Shown: positions 19,952-29,360, counted from the first letter of the stretch. The stretch is 64,000 nucleotides of DNA from Sphingomonas sp. R-74633 (GCF_013416555.1 NZ_JACCFG010000001.1:496001-560000), one strand, 5' to 3'. The notes: a model not told the origin generated them from the sequence alone. Made by a program: numbers and translations.

Positions 19952-20521
19952 TCAGGCCGGGTCGGCGCCACGGCCCTCGGTGACGCGGCCCAACGTGACG
20001 CCGGCATAGCGCGCCAGGCTGGCGAGCAGGGCCGAGGTGCCGGGATCGATCGGGCCGGCCGCGCTCCAATAGGCGCCCATCGCCATGCTGGGGCCCATCA
20101 GCCCGATCGGATACATCGCCATGCTGCGCACGAAGGTGGGTTCATAGGCGTCGACCGGCACGCGCGGATCGTCGTAAATGTCCGGGATGTGGATCGGGCG
20201 TGCTTCGAGAATGGCGAGGCCCGAGATGCAATTCTCGATCGGAAAATCCGAGCCCGCCCAGAGCGGCTGCAGCGCGTCCTCGGCGATATAGGCCACGCGG
20301 TCGCCCTGGCGGCGGATCACGGTGATCCCGTCGGCGCCGGAGATCGTACGAGCGCACCGGCGCAGAATGTCGACGATCTCGTCGATCGAGCCTGCGCGGG
20401 AAAGACGCGCCATCGCTTCGGTCAACAGCCGGCGCTGTTCGAAACTGTCCGGCTCGGCCAAGCGTCGCTCCTCGCGCGCGGACCCGCCACGGGTCTCGCC
20501 AATCTCAACAACATCCGTCAC
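19952..20521 (-). CDS. GAF domain protein
   Basis: 189 residues from GTG. After about 25 polar residues comes a GAF fold: LLTEAMARLSRAGSIDEIV, GADGITVIRRQGDRVAYIAED, FPIENCISGLAILEARPIHI, RSMAMYPIGLMGPSMAMGAYW. GAF domains bind small ligands or haem/tetrapyrroles; the ligand is unknown and there is no output domain, so it may act with a kinase encoded elsewhere. It converges on the 127-residue gene with a 6-base gap, so no separate terminator fits between them. Confidence 0.82.
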   Translation of the reverse strand: MTDVVEIGETRGGSAREERRLAEPDSFEQRRLLTEAMARLSRAGSIDEIVDILRRCARTISGADGITVIRRQGDRVAYIAEDALQPLWAGSDFPIENCISGLAILEARPIHIPDIYDDPRVPVDAYEPTFVRSMAMYPIGLMGPSMAMGAYWSAAGPIDPGTSALLASLARYAGVTLGRVTEGRGADPA

Positions 20522-20795
20522 GGCTAGATACGCAGCCTTACTCTTGTCATTTCAACGCGAAACATCGCCAGAACGGGTCAGCCCGGAACGTGGAACGACG
20601 CGACGACTCAAGCCTGCTCGCGCTCGTAGGAGCACGGCAGACATGGTCTTCACGCGACCGGCAATGTTTCAGCGAATATCCTGAGCGCAGTTGCAGTTCG
20701 CGCAACTACGCAAAAATACCGGTGCGCCCGTTAACGTGGCCGGCGGCGCCACCCGGGCGCCCCAAGTGCCGGAGTCGCCGCCCGAAGGCGACGCA

Positions 20796-23700
20796 TCATC
20801 CGGCTGCCTTGGCGAGCCCGCGCGAGATCTGGAGCGCGGCGTTCAACCTCGCCTGGGGAGTGGCCCAGGCGCGCGTGACGACCAGCTTCATGTCGGGGCG
20901 CAGCCTTGCCGTGCCCTCCAGCTTGTCGACATAGGCCAGCAGCCCCGCGACATTGGGGAACTTGTCGTCGTGGAAGGTAATGAGCGCGCCCTTGGGGCCG
21001 ACATCGAGCTTGGCGATGCAGGCGGTCTTGGCATTGAGCTTGGCCTCGATCAGCGTGATCAAATTCTCGGTCGCCTCGGGCAGCTTGCCGAACCGGTCGA
21101 TCAGCTCGGCGGCAAAGGCCTCGATGCCGCCGCGATCCTCGACGTCGTTGAGGCGGCGATACAGGCCCATGCGCAGGTCGAGATCGGGGACATAGTCCTC
21201 GGGGATCATGATCGGCGCATCGACAGTGATCTGCGGGCTCAGGTCGCGCGGGCGCTCGTCGCGGAGACCACCGGCCTTGGCGTCCATGATCGCCTCTTCA
21301 AGCATCGACTGGTAGAGTTCGTAGCCGACTTCCTTGATGTGGCCGGACTGCTCGTCGCCGAGCAGATTGCCCGCGCCGCGGATGTCGAGATCGTGGCTGG
21401 CGAGCTGGAAGCCGGCACCCAGGCTCTCCAGATCGGAGAGAACCTTGAGCCGCTTGTCCGCCGCTTCGGTCATCAGCCGTTCGGGCGGCGTGGTAAGATA
21501 GGCATAAGCGCGCGTCTTGGCGCGCCCGACGCGGCCACGCAGCTGATAGAGCTGGGCAAGGCCGAACTTGTCGGCGCGGTTGATGATCAGCGTGTTGGCG
21601 CTGGGGATGTCGATGCCGCTCTCGATGATCGTCGTCGAGACGAGCAGATCATATTTCCGGTCATAGAAGGCGGACATCCGCTCCTCGACCTCGGTCGGCG
21701 CCATCTGGCCGTGCGCGACGACATAGGTGATCTCGGGCACGTCGCTGCGCAGGAATGCCTCGATATCGGGCAGGTCCGAGATGCGCGGGGTGACGAAATA
21801 GGCCTGGCCGCCGCGATAATGTTCGCGCAGCAGCGCCTCGCGCAGCACGACCGGGTCCCAGGGCATGACATAGGTGCGCACCGCGAGGCGATCGACTGGC
21901 GGGGTCTGGATCACGCTCAGCTCGCGTAGGCCTGACATTGCCATCTGCAGCGTACGCGGGATCGGGGTGGCGGTGAGGGTGAGGACGTGGACGTCCGCCT
22001 TCATCGCCTTCAGCCGTTCCTTGTGCGTCACGCCGAAGCGCTGCTCCTCGTCGACGATGACGAGGCCGAGCCGCTTGAACTCGACGCCCTTGGCAAGGAC
22101 CGCGTGCGTGCCGACGACGATGTCGATCGTGCCGTCCGCAGCGCCGTCCTTGGTTGCCTTCATCTCGGTGGTGCCGACCAGGCGCGACAGGCGGCCGACC
22201 TTGATCGGGAAGCCCTCGAAACGCTGGGTGAAGTTGTTGAAGTGCTGGCGGGCGAGCAACGTGGTCGGGCAGACCACTGCCACCTGCATACCCGCCATCG
22301 CGGCAACGAAGGCGGCGCGCAGCGCGACCTCGGTCTTGCCGAAGCCGACATCGCCGACGATCAGCCGGTCCATCGGACGGCCGGCGGCGAGGTCTTCGAG
22401 GACGTCGGAGATTGCGCGGTCCTGGTCGTCGGTTTCCTCATAGGGGAAGCGATCGACAAAGGCGGGATAGCCGCCGGCATCGGGCTCGGCGATTTCGGCG
22501 GGGCGAGTGGCGCGCTTGGCCGCAGTGGCGATGAGCTCGCCCGCGATCTCACGGATCCGCTCCTTCATCTTCGACTTGCGGCGCTGCCACGCCTCGCCGC
22601 CGAGCCGGTCGAGCGTCGCGCCCTCTTCGCCCGCGCCGTAGCGGCTCAGGACCTCGAGATTCTCGACCGGGACATAGAGCTTGTCGCCGCCGGCATAGCT
22701 GAGCGCCACACAGTCGTGCGGCGCCTTCTGCACCGGGATCTGGGTGAGCCCCTCATAGCGGCCGATGCCGTGATCGACGTGCACGACCAGATCGCCGGGC
22801 GAGAGCGTCGCCAGCTCGTTGAGGAAGGCGTCGGTCGACTTGCGGCGCTTGGCACGGCGGACCAGGCGGTCGCCGAGCATGTCCTGCTCGGTGAGCACCG
22901 CGACGTCGGGTGCGGAGAAGCCGTGATCGAGCGGCAGCACGATCATCGCGACGGCGCTGTCGGCGATGCCCATCGCCTCGTGCCAGCTCTCGGCCTTGCG
23001 CGCGGTCTTGAGGCCGTGATCGGCGAGCAGGCCGGTCAGGCGCTCGCGGGCGCCGTTCGAATAGCTGGCGAGGATCGGCTTCTTGCGCGCCTTGCGCAGC
23101 TTGGCGATGTGCTCGACCACCGCCTCATAGACATTGGTGTTCGCCGCACGCTCGGGAGCGAAATCGCGCGGGCCGTCGACGTTGAAGTCGAGGACGGTGG
23201 CGCTTTCGGGCTCGTGGAAGGGCGTGGCGGTGTGCGCGGGCCAGTCGGCGACGCGCTGCGCCCATTCGCCGGCGGTCAGGTAGAGCGCGTCGGCAGCGAG
23301 CGGGCGATAGCTGCCGGGGTCGGCCGACTGGGCGCGGACGCGGTTGGACTGATAGTCCGCGATCGCTTCGAACCGTGCCTCGGCGGCGCCGGCATCGCCC
23401 GCGTCGCGGATCAGGATCGCATCGTCGGGGAGATGCTCGAACAGCGTTTCAAGGCGCTCCTCGAACAGCGGCAGCCAATGCTCCATGCCGGCGAGGCGGC
23501 GGCCGTCGCTGATCGCCTGGTAGAGCGGGTCGCCGGTGGCGGTGGCGCCGAACTTCTCGCGGTACCGGGTGCGGAAGCGCTTGACCGAATCCTCGTCGAG
23601 CAGCGCTTCGGAGGCGGGGAGGAGGGTAAAGCCGTCGATCCGGCCGGTGGTGCGCTGGTCGGCGGGGTCGAAGGTGCGGACGCTCTCGATCTCGTCGCCG

Positions 23701-24251
23701 AAAAAGTCGAGGCGCAGCGCCTGTTCGGCACCGCTCGGGAAGAGATCGACCAGCCCGCCGCGCACCGCGAACTCGCCGGAGTCGTTCACCGTATCGACGC
23801 GGACATAGCCATTGGCCTGGAGCAGCACCGCGAGCTTGTCGAGGCCGATCCGCTCGCCGGGGGCGAGGCGGGCGACGAGCTGGCGGATGCGGAACGGCGT
23901 GAGCGTGCGCTGGGTGACGGCGTTGACCGTGGTGACGATCAGCCGCGGCTTGTTCGAGCCCGTCTGGAGCGCGTGGAGCGTCGCCAGCCGCTCGGCCATG
24001 ACGCGCAGCGTGGGGCTGGCGCGGTCATAGGGAAGGCAGTCCCAGGCCGGAAAGCTCAGGACCTCAAGCTCGGGCGCGAAATAGGGCGCGGTGCCCGCCA
24101 CGGCGCGCATCGCTGCCTCGTCGGGCGCGACGAACACGGTTATCCGCCCGGTGCGCGCCAGATCGGCCAGCATCCAGGGAAGGAAGCCGGTTGGTGCGCC
24201 CGAAAGGGTGAGCGGCTTTTGGGCGGAGAGGATCGTCTTGAGGTCGGGCAT
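20796..24251 (-). CDS. mfd: Transcription-repair coupling factor Mfd
   Basis: Removes stalled RNA polymerase and recruits UvrA for transcription-coupled repair. 1151 residues: UvrB-like N-terminal modules, the RNA-polymerase-interacting domain SPGDLVVHVDHGIGRYEGL (near 484), RecG-like translocase with Walker A GDVGFGKTEVALRAA (near 635), DEEQ box VIVDEEQRFGV (near 733), TATPIPRTLQMA, the RGRVGR motif and the C-terminal TRCF domain. It begins six bases after sdhE, so the two are in one operon. Confidence 0.97.
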   Translation of the reverse strand: MPDLKTILSAQKPLTLSGAPTGFLPWMLADLARTGRITVFVAPDEAAMRAVAGTAPYFAPELEVLSFPAWDCLPYDRASPTLRVMAERLATLHALQTGSNKPRLIVTTVNAVTQRTLTPFRIRQLVARLAPGERIGLDKLAVLLQANGYVRVDTVNDSGEFAVRGGLVDLFPSGAEQALRLDFFGDEIESVRTFDPADQRTTGRIDGFTLLPASEALLDEDSVKRFRTRYREKFGATATGDPLYQAISDGRRLAGMEHWLPLFEERLETLFEHLPDDAILIRDAGDAGAAEARFEAIADYQSNRVRAQSADPGSYRPLAADALYLTAGEWAQRVADWPAHTATPFHEPESATVLDFNVDGPRDFAPERAANTNVYEAVVEHIAKLRKARKKPILASYSNGARERLTGLLADHGLKTARKAESWHEAMGIADSAVAMIVLPLDHGFSAPDVAVLTEQDMLGDRLVRRAKRRKSTDAFLNELATLSPGDLVVHVDHGIGRYEGLTQIPVQKAPHDCVALSYAGGDKLYVPVENLEVLSRYGAGEEGATLDRLGGEAWQRRKSKMKERIREIAGELIATAAKRATRPAEIAEPDAGGYPAFVDRFPYEETDDQDRAISDVLEDLAAGRPMDRLIVGDVGFGKTEVALRAAFVAAMAGMQVAVVCPTTLLARQHFNNFTQRFEGFPIKVGRLSRLVGTTEMKATKDGAADGTIDIVVGTHAVLAKGVEFKRLGLVIVDEEQRFGVTHKERLKAMKADVHVLTLTATPIPRTLQMAMSGLRELSVIQTPPVDRLAVRTYVMPWDPVVLREALLREHYRGGQAYFVTPRISDLPDIEAFLRSDVPEITYVVAHGQMAPTEVEERMSAFYDRKYDLLVSTTIIESGIDIPSANTLIINRADKFGLAQLYQLRGRVGRAKTRAYAYLTTPPERLMTEAADKRLKVLSDLESLGAGFQLASHDLDIRGAGNLLGDEQSGHIKEVGYELYQSMLEEAIMDAKAGGLRDERPRDLSPQITVDAPIMIPEDYVPDLDLRMGLYRRLNDVEDRGGIEAFAAELIDRFGKLPEATENLITLIEAKLNAKTACIAKLDVGPKGALITFHDDKFPNVAGLLAYVDKLEGTARLRPDMKLVVTRAWATPQARLNAALQISRGLAKAAG

Positions 24252-24257
24252 TCAGGC

Positions 24258-24524
24258 TCAGCTGGAAATCGGCACGTAGTTCAGTGCCTTGAGGGCAGTC
24301 ATCACGGTCCCGGCATAGCGTTCCGGCACCAGCGCGGTTCCCATCGCCCAGGCCATGATGTCGACGTCCTGCTCCTCGAGCAGTTCCTCGAACAGGTCCA
24401 TCTCGGCATCGCTCCAGCCGGCGCCATGCTTGTCGAAGAAGCCGCCGATCAGCAGATCGGCTTCCTTGACGCCGCGGTGCCAGGCGCGGAAGCGCAGGCG
24501 CTTGAGACGGATTTCGCGGTCCAT
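24258..24524 (-). CDS. sdhE: FAD assembly factor SdhE
   Basis: 88 residues of the SdhE/SDHAF2 family, which helps attach FAD to succinate dehydrogenase. The signature is RAWHRGVKEADLLIGGFFD (the RG motif in RxxRG-ExDL-like context) followed by ELLEEQDVDIMAWAMG. ATG at 24524 starts the family homology; the frame is open upstream to 24836 but over sequence read on the other strand. Placement directly before mfd is common in alphaproteobacteria. Confidence 0.9.
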   Translation of the reverse strand: MDREIRLKRLRFRAWHRGVKEADLLIGGFFDKHGAGWSDAEMDLFEELLEEQDVDIMAWAMGTALVPERYAGTVMTALKALNYVPISS

Positions 24525-24707
24525 GCGGGTCCTCAACGGCAAACGGCCGGCAGCGCGAAAATGCGCGGTCGGCGAGGGGGAATATCTGGCCTCCAGATAG
24601 GTCGCCGGCGCCGGGAAAGCCAGTCCACAACTTAATCGCGCGAATCCGCCTGCCGCGCGGGGGATCTTGCTATGATGGGAAACAGTCTGCGTAGAGGTCT
24701 GCCAAAT

Positions 24708-24917
24708 ATGCGTTTCGTGATGCTCAAATCGATCAATGGCGACCCGCTTCTGGTGAACATCGCCGAAGTGCGCACCGTCGCGACGATCAACATGGCCGGC
24801 GACGATGTCGGTGTACTCTCCTTCGACGGCGCGCATGAAGTGGTGGTCGGCTCGACCGTGCCCGAAGTGCTCGCGGCGATCGAGGCTTCGGGCCAGCGGA
24901 TCGCGGCCGTCGCCTGA
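24708..24917 (+). CDS. Small FlbD-like hypothetical protein
   Basis: 69 residues from ATG 24708 (MRFVMLKSINGDPLLVNIAE), with GAGG about ten bases upstream; ATG 24672 is a longer in-frame alternative. The pattern of a short beta-rich protein, start-L-x-x-x-N-G-x-x-x-x-x-N then I-x-V, followed by VVVGSTVPEVLAAIEAS, recalls the FlbD family of flagellar regulators, but similarity is weak and no flagellar gene is nearby. Convergent or divergent partners give no further hint. Confidence 0.65.
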   Translation: MRFVMLKSINGDPLLVNIAEVRTVATINMAGDDVGVLSFDGAHEVVVGSTVPEVLAAIEASGQRIAAVA

Positions 24918-24969
24918 TCCTGCGCGCGCCCCCTAGCGGCGCGCCAACGCAGTGGTTACGTCGGGCCCG

Positions 24970-27027
24970 ATGCGGCCCGATGTCCTCAACCCACTTTTCG
25001 CCGAAGTCACTGCACTCAAGGGCATCGGCGCGGCGCTGGCCAAGCCGCTCGAGAGGCTTGGCCTTGCGCGGGTGGTCGATGTCGCCTTCCACCTGCCCAC
25101 CGGCTTTATCGACCGGATCCCGCGCGACGAGCTGATGGCATCGGACGTCGGCCGCGTCATCGCGATCGAACTCACCGCCGCCAATTACCGCTTCGGCAGC
25201 AGCCCGCGCTCGCCCGCCCGGGTTCAGGCGGTGGACACCCACGGCAATTTCGTCAGTCTCGTCTTCTTCGGCGGCAATTCGGGCTGGGCGAAGAAGCTGC
25301 TCCCCCTCAATGAGAAGCGCTGGGTCTCCGGCCGGCTCGACCAGTACGGCCAGGAGCTGCAGATCGTGCACCCCGAGGTAGCCGTGCCCGAAGAGGCTGA
25401 TGGCGGCGGGCGCGAGGCGGTCTATCCCTGTTCCGAAGGCATCACGTCCAAGCGGATCGCGGCGATGGCCGCGCAGGCGCTCGAGCGCGCGCCCGACCTT
25501 CCCGAATGGATCGAGCCGAGCCTGAAGGACCGGCACCAATGGCCCGGCTGGAAGGACGCACTCGCGCGCATTCATGCCGACCCCGCCGACGCCAAGGCGC
25601 GCGAGCGGCTGGCCTATGACGAGGTCTTCGCCAACCAGCTCGCGCTGATGCTGGTGCGCGGCGAGGCGCGGGCCAAGCGCGGGCGCTCGCTCCAGGGCGA
25701 CGGACGGCTGCGCGACAGGCTCCGGCTCCCCTATACCCCCACCGGCGCGCAATCGCGGACGATCGGCGAGATCGAAGGCGATATGGCGCAGAGCCAGCCG
25801 ATGCTCCGCCTGCTCCAGGGCGATGTCGGCGCGGGCAAGACTTTGGTGGCGACGATGGCGCTGCTGATCGCCGCCGAGGCCGGGGCACAGGGCGCGATGC
25901 TGGCACCGACCGAGATCCTGGCGCGCCAGCATTACGAGAACCTCTCTCGCCTGCTTGCCGGGCTCGACGTGCGAATCGCGATCCTGACCGGGCGCGACAA
26001 GGGCAAGGCGCGCGAGGCGACGCTGATGGGGCTCGCCGCGGGCGAGATCGACATACTGGTCGGCACCCATGCGATCTTCCAGCAGGGCGTGACCTATCGC
26101 GACCTCGGGCTGGTGGTGGTCGATGAGCAGCATCGCTTCGGCGTCGCCGAGCGGCTGATGCTCCAGGCCAAGGCGCAGGTGCCGCCGCACCTCCTCGTGA
26201 TGACCGCTACCCCGATCCCGCGCACGCTGCAGCTCGCTTCGCACGGCGAGATGGACGTGAGCCGGCTCGACGAGATGCCGCCGGGCCGCCAGCCGATCCA
26301 GACCACGGTGATCTCCGAGGACAAGCTTGACGCGGTGATCGCGGGGCTGGGCCGGCATCTGGACGCGGGCAAGCAGGCCTATTGGGTGTGCCCGCTGGTT
26401 GAGGAGAGCGAGAAGACCGACCTAGCCGCCGCCGAGCATCGTGCGGCGGTGCTCAAGGCGCTGTTCGGCGACAAGGTCGGGCTGGTCCATGGTCGGATGA
26501 AGGGGCCGGAAAAGGACGCGGTGATGGCGCGCTTTTCGAGCGGCGAGCTGGGCGTGCTGGTCGCGACCACGGTGATCGAAGTCGGCGTCGATGTGCCCAA
26601 TGCCACGCTGATCGTGATCGAGGCCGCCGATCGCTTCGGTCTCGCCCAGCTCCACCAGCTGCGCGGCCGCGTCGGGCGGGGCGGGGGGCAATCGCACTGC
26701 ATCCTGCTGCGCGGCGACAAGCTCAGCGAGACCTCGCGGGCGCGCCTCGCCCTGATGCGCGACACCACCGACGGGTTTTTGATCGCCGAGCGCGACCTCG
26801 AACTGCGCGGGGCAGGCGAAATCCTGGGCACGCGGCAATCGGGGGAACAGACGTTCCGGCTGGCGACGCCCGAGAGCCTGGCGACGCTGATCGCGGCGGC
26901 GAACGGGGATGCGCGGCTGCTCGAGGATCAGGATCGGTCGTTGCAATCGCCAAGAGGGCAGGCGGCGCGGGTGGCGCTGTACCTGTTTGAGCGGGATGCG
27001 GCGGTTAGTTTGCTTAGGGCGGGGTAG
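24970..27027 (+). CDS. recG: ATP-dependent DNA helicase RecG
   Basis: Remodels stalled replication forks. 685 residues: N-terminal wedge/OB domain (LKGIGAALAKPLERLG, VVDVAFHLPTGFIDR), Walker A GDVGAGKTLVAT (near 284), DEQH box VVVDEQHRFGV (near 382), TATPIPRTLQLA, GRVGRGG and the TRG-type C-terminus LRGAGEILGTRQSGEQ. ATG 24970 (MRPDVLNPLFAEVTAL) begins the family homology; a GTG at 24952 would add six residues. Confidence 0.97.
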   Translation: MRPDVLNPLFAEVTALKGIGAALAKPLERLGLARVVDVAFHLPTGFIDRIPRDELMASDVGRVIAIELTAANYRFGSSPRSPARVQAVDTHGNFVSLVFFGGNSGWAKKLLPLNEKRWVSGRLDQYGQELQIVHPEVAVPEEADGGGREAVYPCSEGITSKRIAAMAAQALERAPDLPEWIEPSLKDRHQWPGWKDALARIHADPADAKARERLAYDEVFANQLALMLVRGEARAKRGRSLQGDGRLRDRLRLPYTPTGAQSRTIGEIEGDMAQSQPMLRLLQGDVGAGKTLVATMALLIAAEAGAQGAMLAPTEILARQHYENLSRLLAGLDVRIAILTGRDKGKAREATLMGLAAGEIDILVGTHAIFQQGVTYRDLGLVVVDEQHRFGVAERLMLQAKAQVPPHLLVMTATPIPRTLQLASHGEMDVSRLDEMPPGRQPIQTTVISEDKLDAVIAGLGRHLDAGKQAYWVCPLVEESEKTDLAAAEHRAAVLKALFGDKVGLVHGRMKGPEKDAVMARFSSGELGVLVATTVIEVGVDVPNATLIVIEAADRFGLAQLHQLRGRVGRGGGQSHCILLRGDKLSETSRARLALMRDTTDGFLIAERDLELRGAGEILGTRQSGEQTFRLATPESLATLIAAANGDARLLEDQDRSLQSPRGQAARVALYLFERDAAVSLLRAG

Positions 27028-27088
27028 GCGCCGCTCGTTCCGAAGGCGAGCGATCGGGAAGAGGCCGCATTGGCTGGTTTGGTCAAAT

Positions 27089-27108
27089 GCATCGGGAAAA
27101 TCCGATGC
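27089..27108. promoter_or_regulatory. Inverted repeat, distal ars operator
   Basis: GCATCGG-GAAAAT-CCGATGC: perfect 7-base arms with a 6-base spacer, 39 bases before the arsR start. A second copy of the same core lies at 27128-27145. The paired copies in front of an ArsR-type gene make autoregulation very likely. Confidence 0.75.
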
Positions 27109-27127
27109 TTATTGCATCCTGAAAAAC

Positions 27128-27145
27128 CATCGGCTATTTCCGATG
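27128..27145. promoter_or_regulatory. Inverted repeat, proximal ars operator
   Basis: CATCGG-CTATTT-CCGATG: perfect 6-base arms matching the core of the distal site (ATCGG/CCGAT). It ends one base before the arsR ATG at 27147, so a bound repressor would cover the translation start region. Confidence 0.72.
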
Positions 27146-27146
27146 C

Positions 27147-27479
27147 ATGGAAACCGATACTGCGTTGGCGGTGCTTGCCGCGCTCTCACACCCGACCCGG
27201 CTCGATGCCTTTCGGCTGCTCGTTCGGCATGAACCGGACGGCCTGTCGACGGGCGCGCTGGTGGAAGCGAGCGGGCTGAGCCAGAGTACCTTCTCCACCC
27301 ACCTTGCCGTCCTAGCCAAGGCTGGCCTCGTGGTTTCCGAGAAGCGTGGCCGACAGCAAATCCAGCGTGCCGGCATCGACTCGCTGCGGGCGCTGATGAC
27401 GTTCCTTGCCAAGGACTGCTGCCAGGGGCGCGCGGAACTTTGCGAGCCGCTGCTCGCCGAACTTACCCCCTGCTGCTGA
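27147..27479 (+). CDS. arsR: Arsenic-responsive repressor ArsR
   Basis: 110-residue winged-helix protein: LAALSHPTRLDAFRLL, recognition helix SGLSQSTFSTHLAVLAKAGLV, wing SEKRGRQQIQ. It lacks the classical ELCVCDL arsenite site but has a C-terminal set of cysteines: C91, C92, C99, C109 and C110 (DCCQGRAELC, TPCC). This resembles the Acidithiobacillus-type ArsR, where arsenite binds near the C-terminus. First gene of the arsR-arsC-aquaporin-arsH operon, preceded by two inverted repeats. Confidence 0.92.
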   Translation: METDTALAVLAALSHPTRLDAFRLLVRHEPDGLSTGALVEASGLSQSTFSTHLAVLAKAGLVVSEKRGRQQIQRAGIDSLRALMTFLAKDCCQGRAELCEPLLAELTPCC

Positions 27480-27490
27480 AGGGCTGCGCC

Positions 27491-27922
27491 GTGACTGATG
27501 TCATTATCTACCATAACCCGGACTGCGGCACTTCGCGAAATGTGTTGGCGCTAATCCGCAATTCGGGCGTCGAGCCGCATATCGTCGAATATCTCAAGAC
27601 GCCGCCGGCCCGCGCGCTTCTGGCCGAGGTGATCGATCGCGCGGGGATGACACCCCGCGATCTGCTGCGCGAGAAGGGCACGCCGTTTGCTGAACTCGGT
27701 TTGGCGGACGCGGCGCTCTCCGACGACGCGCTTCTCGATGCCATGATGGCGCATCCGATCCTGATCAATCGGCCGCTGGTGGTCACGCCCCTGGGCGTGA
27801 AGCTCTGTCGCCCTTCGGAAGCCGTGCTCGATATCCTGCCCGACGCCCAGAAGGCTGCCTTCGTGAAGGAAGATGGCGAACAGGTCATCGATGCCGCCGG
27901 CAACCGCATCCGGCCGGCGTGA
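27491..27922 (+). CDS. arsC: Arsenate reductase ArsC, glutaredoxin type
   Basis: Reduces arsenate to arsenite with glutathione and glutaredoxin. 143 residues; catalytic Cys in YHNPDCGTSRNVL, the substrate-binding RPLVVTPLGVKLCRP near residue 100, overall the E. coli plasmid R773 ArsC class. GTG at 27491 is chosen because it starts the family homology (TDVIIYHNPDC) and has AAGGG eight bases upstream; it lies 11 bases after arsR. The stop overlaps the next gene by 4 bases. Confidence 0.94.
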   Translation: MTDVIIYHNPDCGTSRNVLALIRNSGVEPHIVEYLKTPPARALLAEVIDRAGMTPRDLLREKGTPFAELGLADAALSDDALLDAMMAHPILINRPLVVTPLGVKLCRPSEAVLDILPDAQKAAFVKEDGEQVIDAAGNRIRPA

Positions 27923-28587
27923 AGCGCCGGGCCGTCCTTGCCGAGGCGCTGGGCAGTTCGATGCTGTTCTCAACCGTGATCGGTTCCGGCATCATGGCCG
28001 AACGGCTTGCCGGCGGTAACGTCGCCATCGCGCTGCTCGGCAATACGCTCGCGACCGGGGCCATTCTCTTCGTACTCGTCACCATGCTCGCACCGGTATC
28101 GGGTGCACATATGAACCCCGCCGTCACGCTGGTCATGCGTCTACGTGGCCAGATCGGCACCGACATGGCGATCGCCTATGTTGTCGCCCAGGTGCTTGGC
28201 GGCATCTGCGGCGTCTGGCTCGCGCATCTTATGTTCGACGTGCCGGTGTTCCAGCTATCGGCAAAGATACGCATCGGCCCGGGGCAATGGATTGCCGAGC
28301 TAGTCGCCACCTTTGGGCTGTTGCTGACGATCATCGGGACAGTGAAAACAAGACCTGAAAGCGTCGCGGCGAGCGTCGCTCTCTACATCGCCGCGGCCTA
28401 CTGGTTCACCGCGTCCACGAGCTTCGCGAACCCCGCCATCACGATTGCGCGCTCCCTGAGCGACAGCTTCGCCGGCATCGCTCCATCCTGCGTGCCCGCT
28501 TTCATCGCGAGCCAGCTCGTCGGTGCGGTGACTGCCCATGTGGTCGCGGATGCGATCTTCACCGAACCCTCCGCGGAGTCGCTATGA
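27919..28587 (+). CDS. aqpS: Aquaglyceroporin, AqpS-like arsenite channel
   Basis: 222-residue MIP-family channel with six hydrophobic segments and both NPA boxes: [14 protein letters not shown] and [13 protein letters not shown]. In Sinorhizobium meliloti an aquaglyceroporin, AqpS, replaces ArsB in the same arsR-aqpS-arsC-arsH gene set and lets arsenite flow out down its gradient. The GTG start overlaps the arsC stop (GTGA), and its stop overlaps arsH (ATGA). No ArsB or Acr3 pump is in the operon. The symbol is by analogy. Confidence 0.88.
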   Translation: MKRRAVLAEALGSSMLFSTVIGSGIMAERLAGGNVAIALLGNTLATGAILFVLVTMLAPVSGAHMNPAVTLVMRLRGQIGTDMAIAYVVAQVLGGICGVWLAHLMFDVPVFQLSAKIRIGPGQWIAELVATFGLLLTIIGTVKTRPESVAASVALYIAAAYWFTASTSFANPAITIARSLSDSFAGIAPSCVPAFIASQLVGAVTAHVVADAIFTEPSAESL

Positions 28588-29327
28588 GCCGCCTTCGAAT
28601 CCTGATCGACGCTGAACATCTGCCGGCCCTCGATCCCGCCTTCGCGATCCGGCGTCCCGCTCTCGGCATCGGCGAGGACCAGCCAGCGCCCCGTATTCTG
28701 CTGCTTTACGGCTCGCTGCGGGAGCGCTCCTTCTCGCGCCTTGCGGTCGAGGAAGCGGCCCGGATACTCCAATTCTTTGGCGCGGAGACGCGCATCTTCG
28801 ATCCGTCGGATCTTCCGCTGCCCGATCAGGTCGCTGGCGACGACCATCCGGCCGTTCACGAATTGCGGGCGCTGTCGCTATGGTCGGAGGGGCAGGTCTG
28901 GTGCAGCCCGGAGCGGCACGGCGCGATTTCGGGGGTCATGAAGGCGCAGGTCGACCATCTTCCGCTGGAGATGCGCGGCATGCGCCCCACCCAGGGGCGG
29001 ACGCTCGCCGTCATGCAGGTGTCGGGCGGGTCCCAGTCGTTCAACGCAGTCAACATGCTGCGGCTTCTTGGGCGCTGGATGCGGATGTTTACGATCCCGA
29101 ACCAGTCGTCGGTCGCCATGGCCTACAGGGAATTCGACGAGGCCGGCCGGATGAGGCCGTCGAGCTATTATGATCGCATTGTCGATGTGATGGAGGAACT
29201 GGTGCGGATCACCGTCCTGATGCGACCGCATGCCGGCCGGCTCGTCGATCGTTATTCCGAGCGGAAGGCGGCGGGCGCTCTCGTTCAGGCGGTAGATCAT
29301 TCGGCGGTGGCGATCGGTCGCGGTTAG
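28584..29327 (+). CDS. arsH: ArsH organoarsenical flavin oxidoreductase
   Basis: 247-residue NADPH:FMN oxidoreductase of the ArsH family; known members oxidise trivalent methylated or aromatic arsenicals. Flavodoxin-like phosphate loop [59 protein letters not shown]. Last gene of the operon, coupled to the channel gene by ATGA. A short GCGTTCGGAAACGC hairpin 15-20 bases after the stop is too weak to call a terminator. Confidence 0.94.
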   Translation: MSRLRILIDAEHLPALDPAFAIRRPALGIGEDQPAPRILLLYGSLRERSFSRLAVEEAARILQFFGAETRIFDPSDLPLPDQVAGDDHPAVHELRALSLWSEGQVWCSPERHGAISGVMKAQVDHLPLEMRGMRPTQGRTLAVMQVSGGSQSFNAVNMLRLLGRWMRMFTIPNQSSVAMAYREFDEAGRMRPSSYYDRIVDVMEELVRITVLMRPHAGRLVDRYSERKAAGALVQAVDHSAVAIGRG

Positions 29328-29360
29328 CCTGATCCGAGAGTTTGCGTTCGGAAACGCTGT

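Noticed and set aside
20573..20600. GAAC-type half sites (GAACGGG, GGAACGTGGAAC) near 20.6 kb as SOS boxes
   Set aside because: Spacing between half sites is 3 or 11 bases, not the 7 required.
20522..20795. 274-base gap upstream of the GAF gene and downstream of mfd
   Set aside because: Read for small genes and terminators; short open frames exist but none has a ribosome site or family features. It probably holds the promoter of the GAF gene.
21987..24635. 882-residue plus-strand open frame opposite mfd
   Set aside because: Shadow of mfd; no motif, and the product reads as repetitive Ala/Gly/Asp/His text typical of antisense GC-rich sequence.
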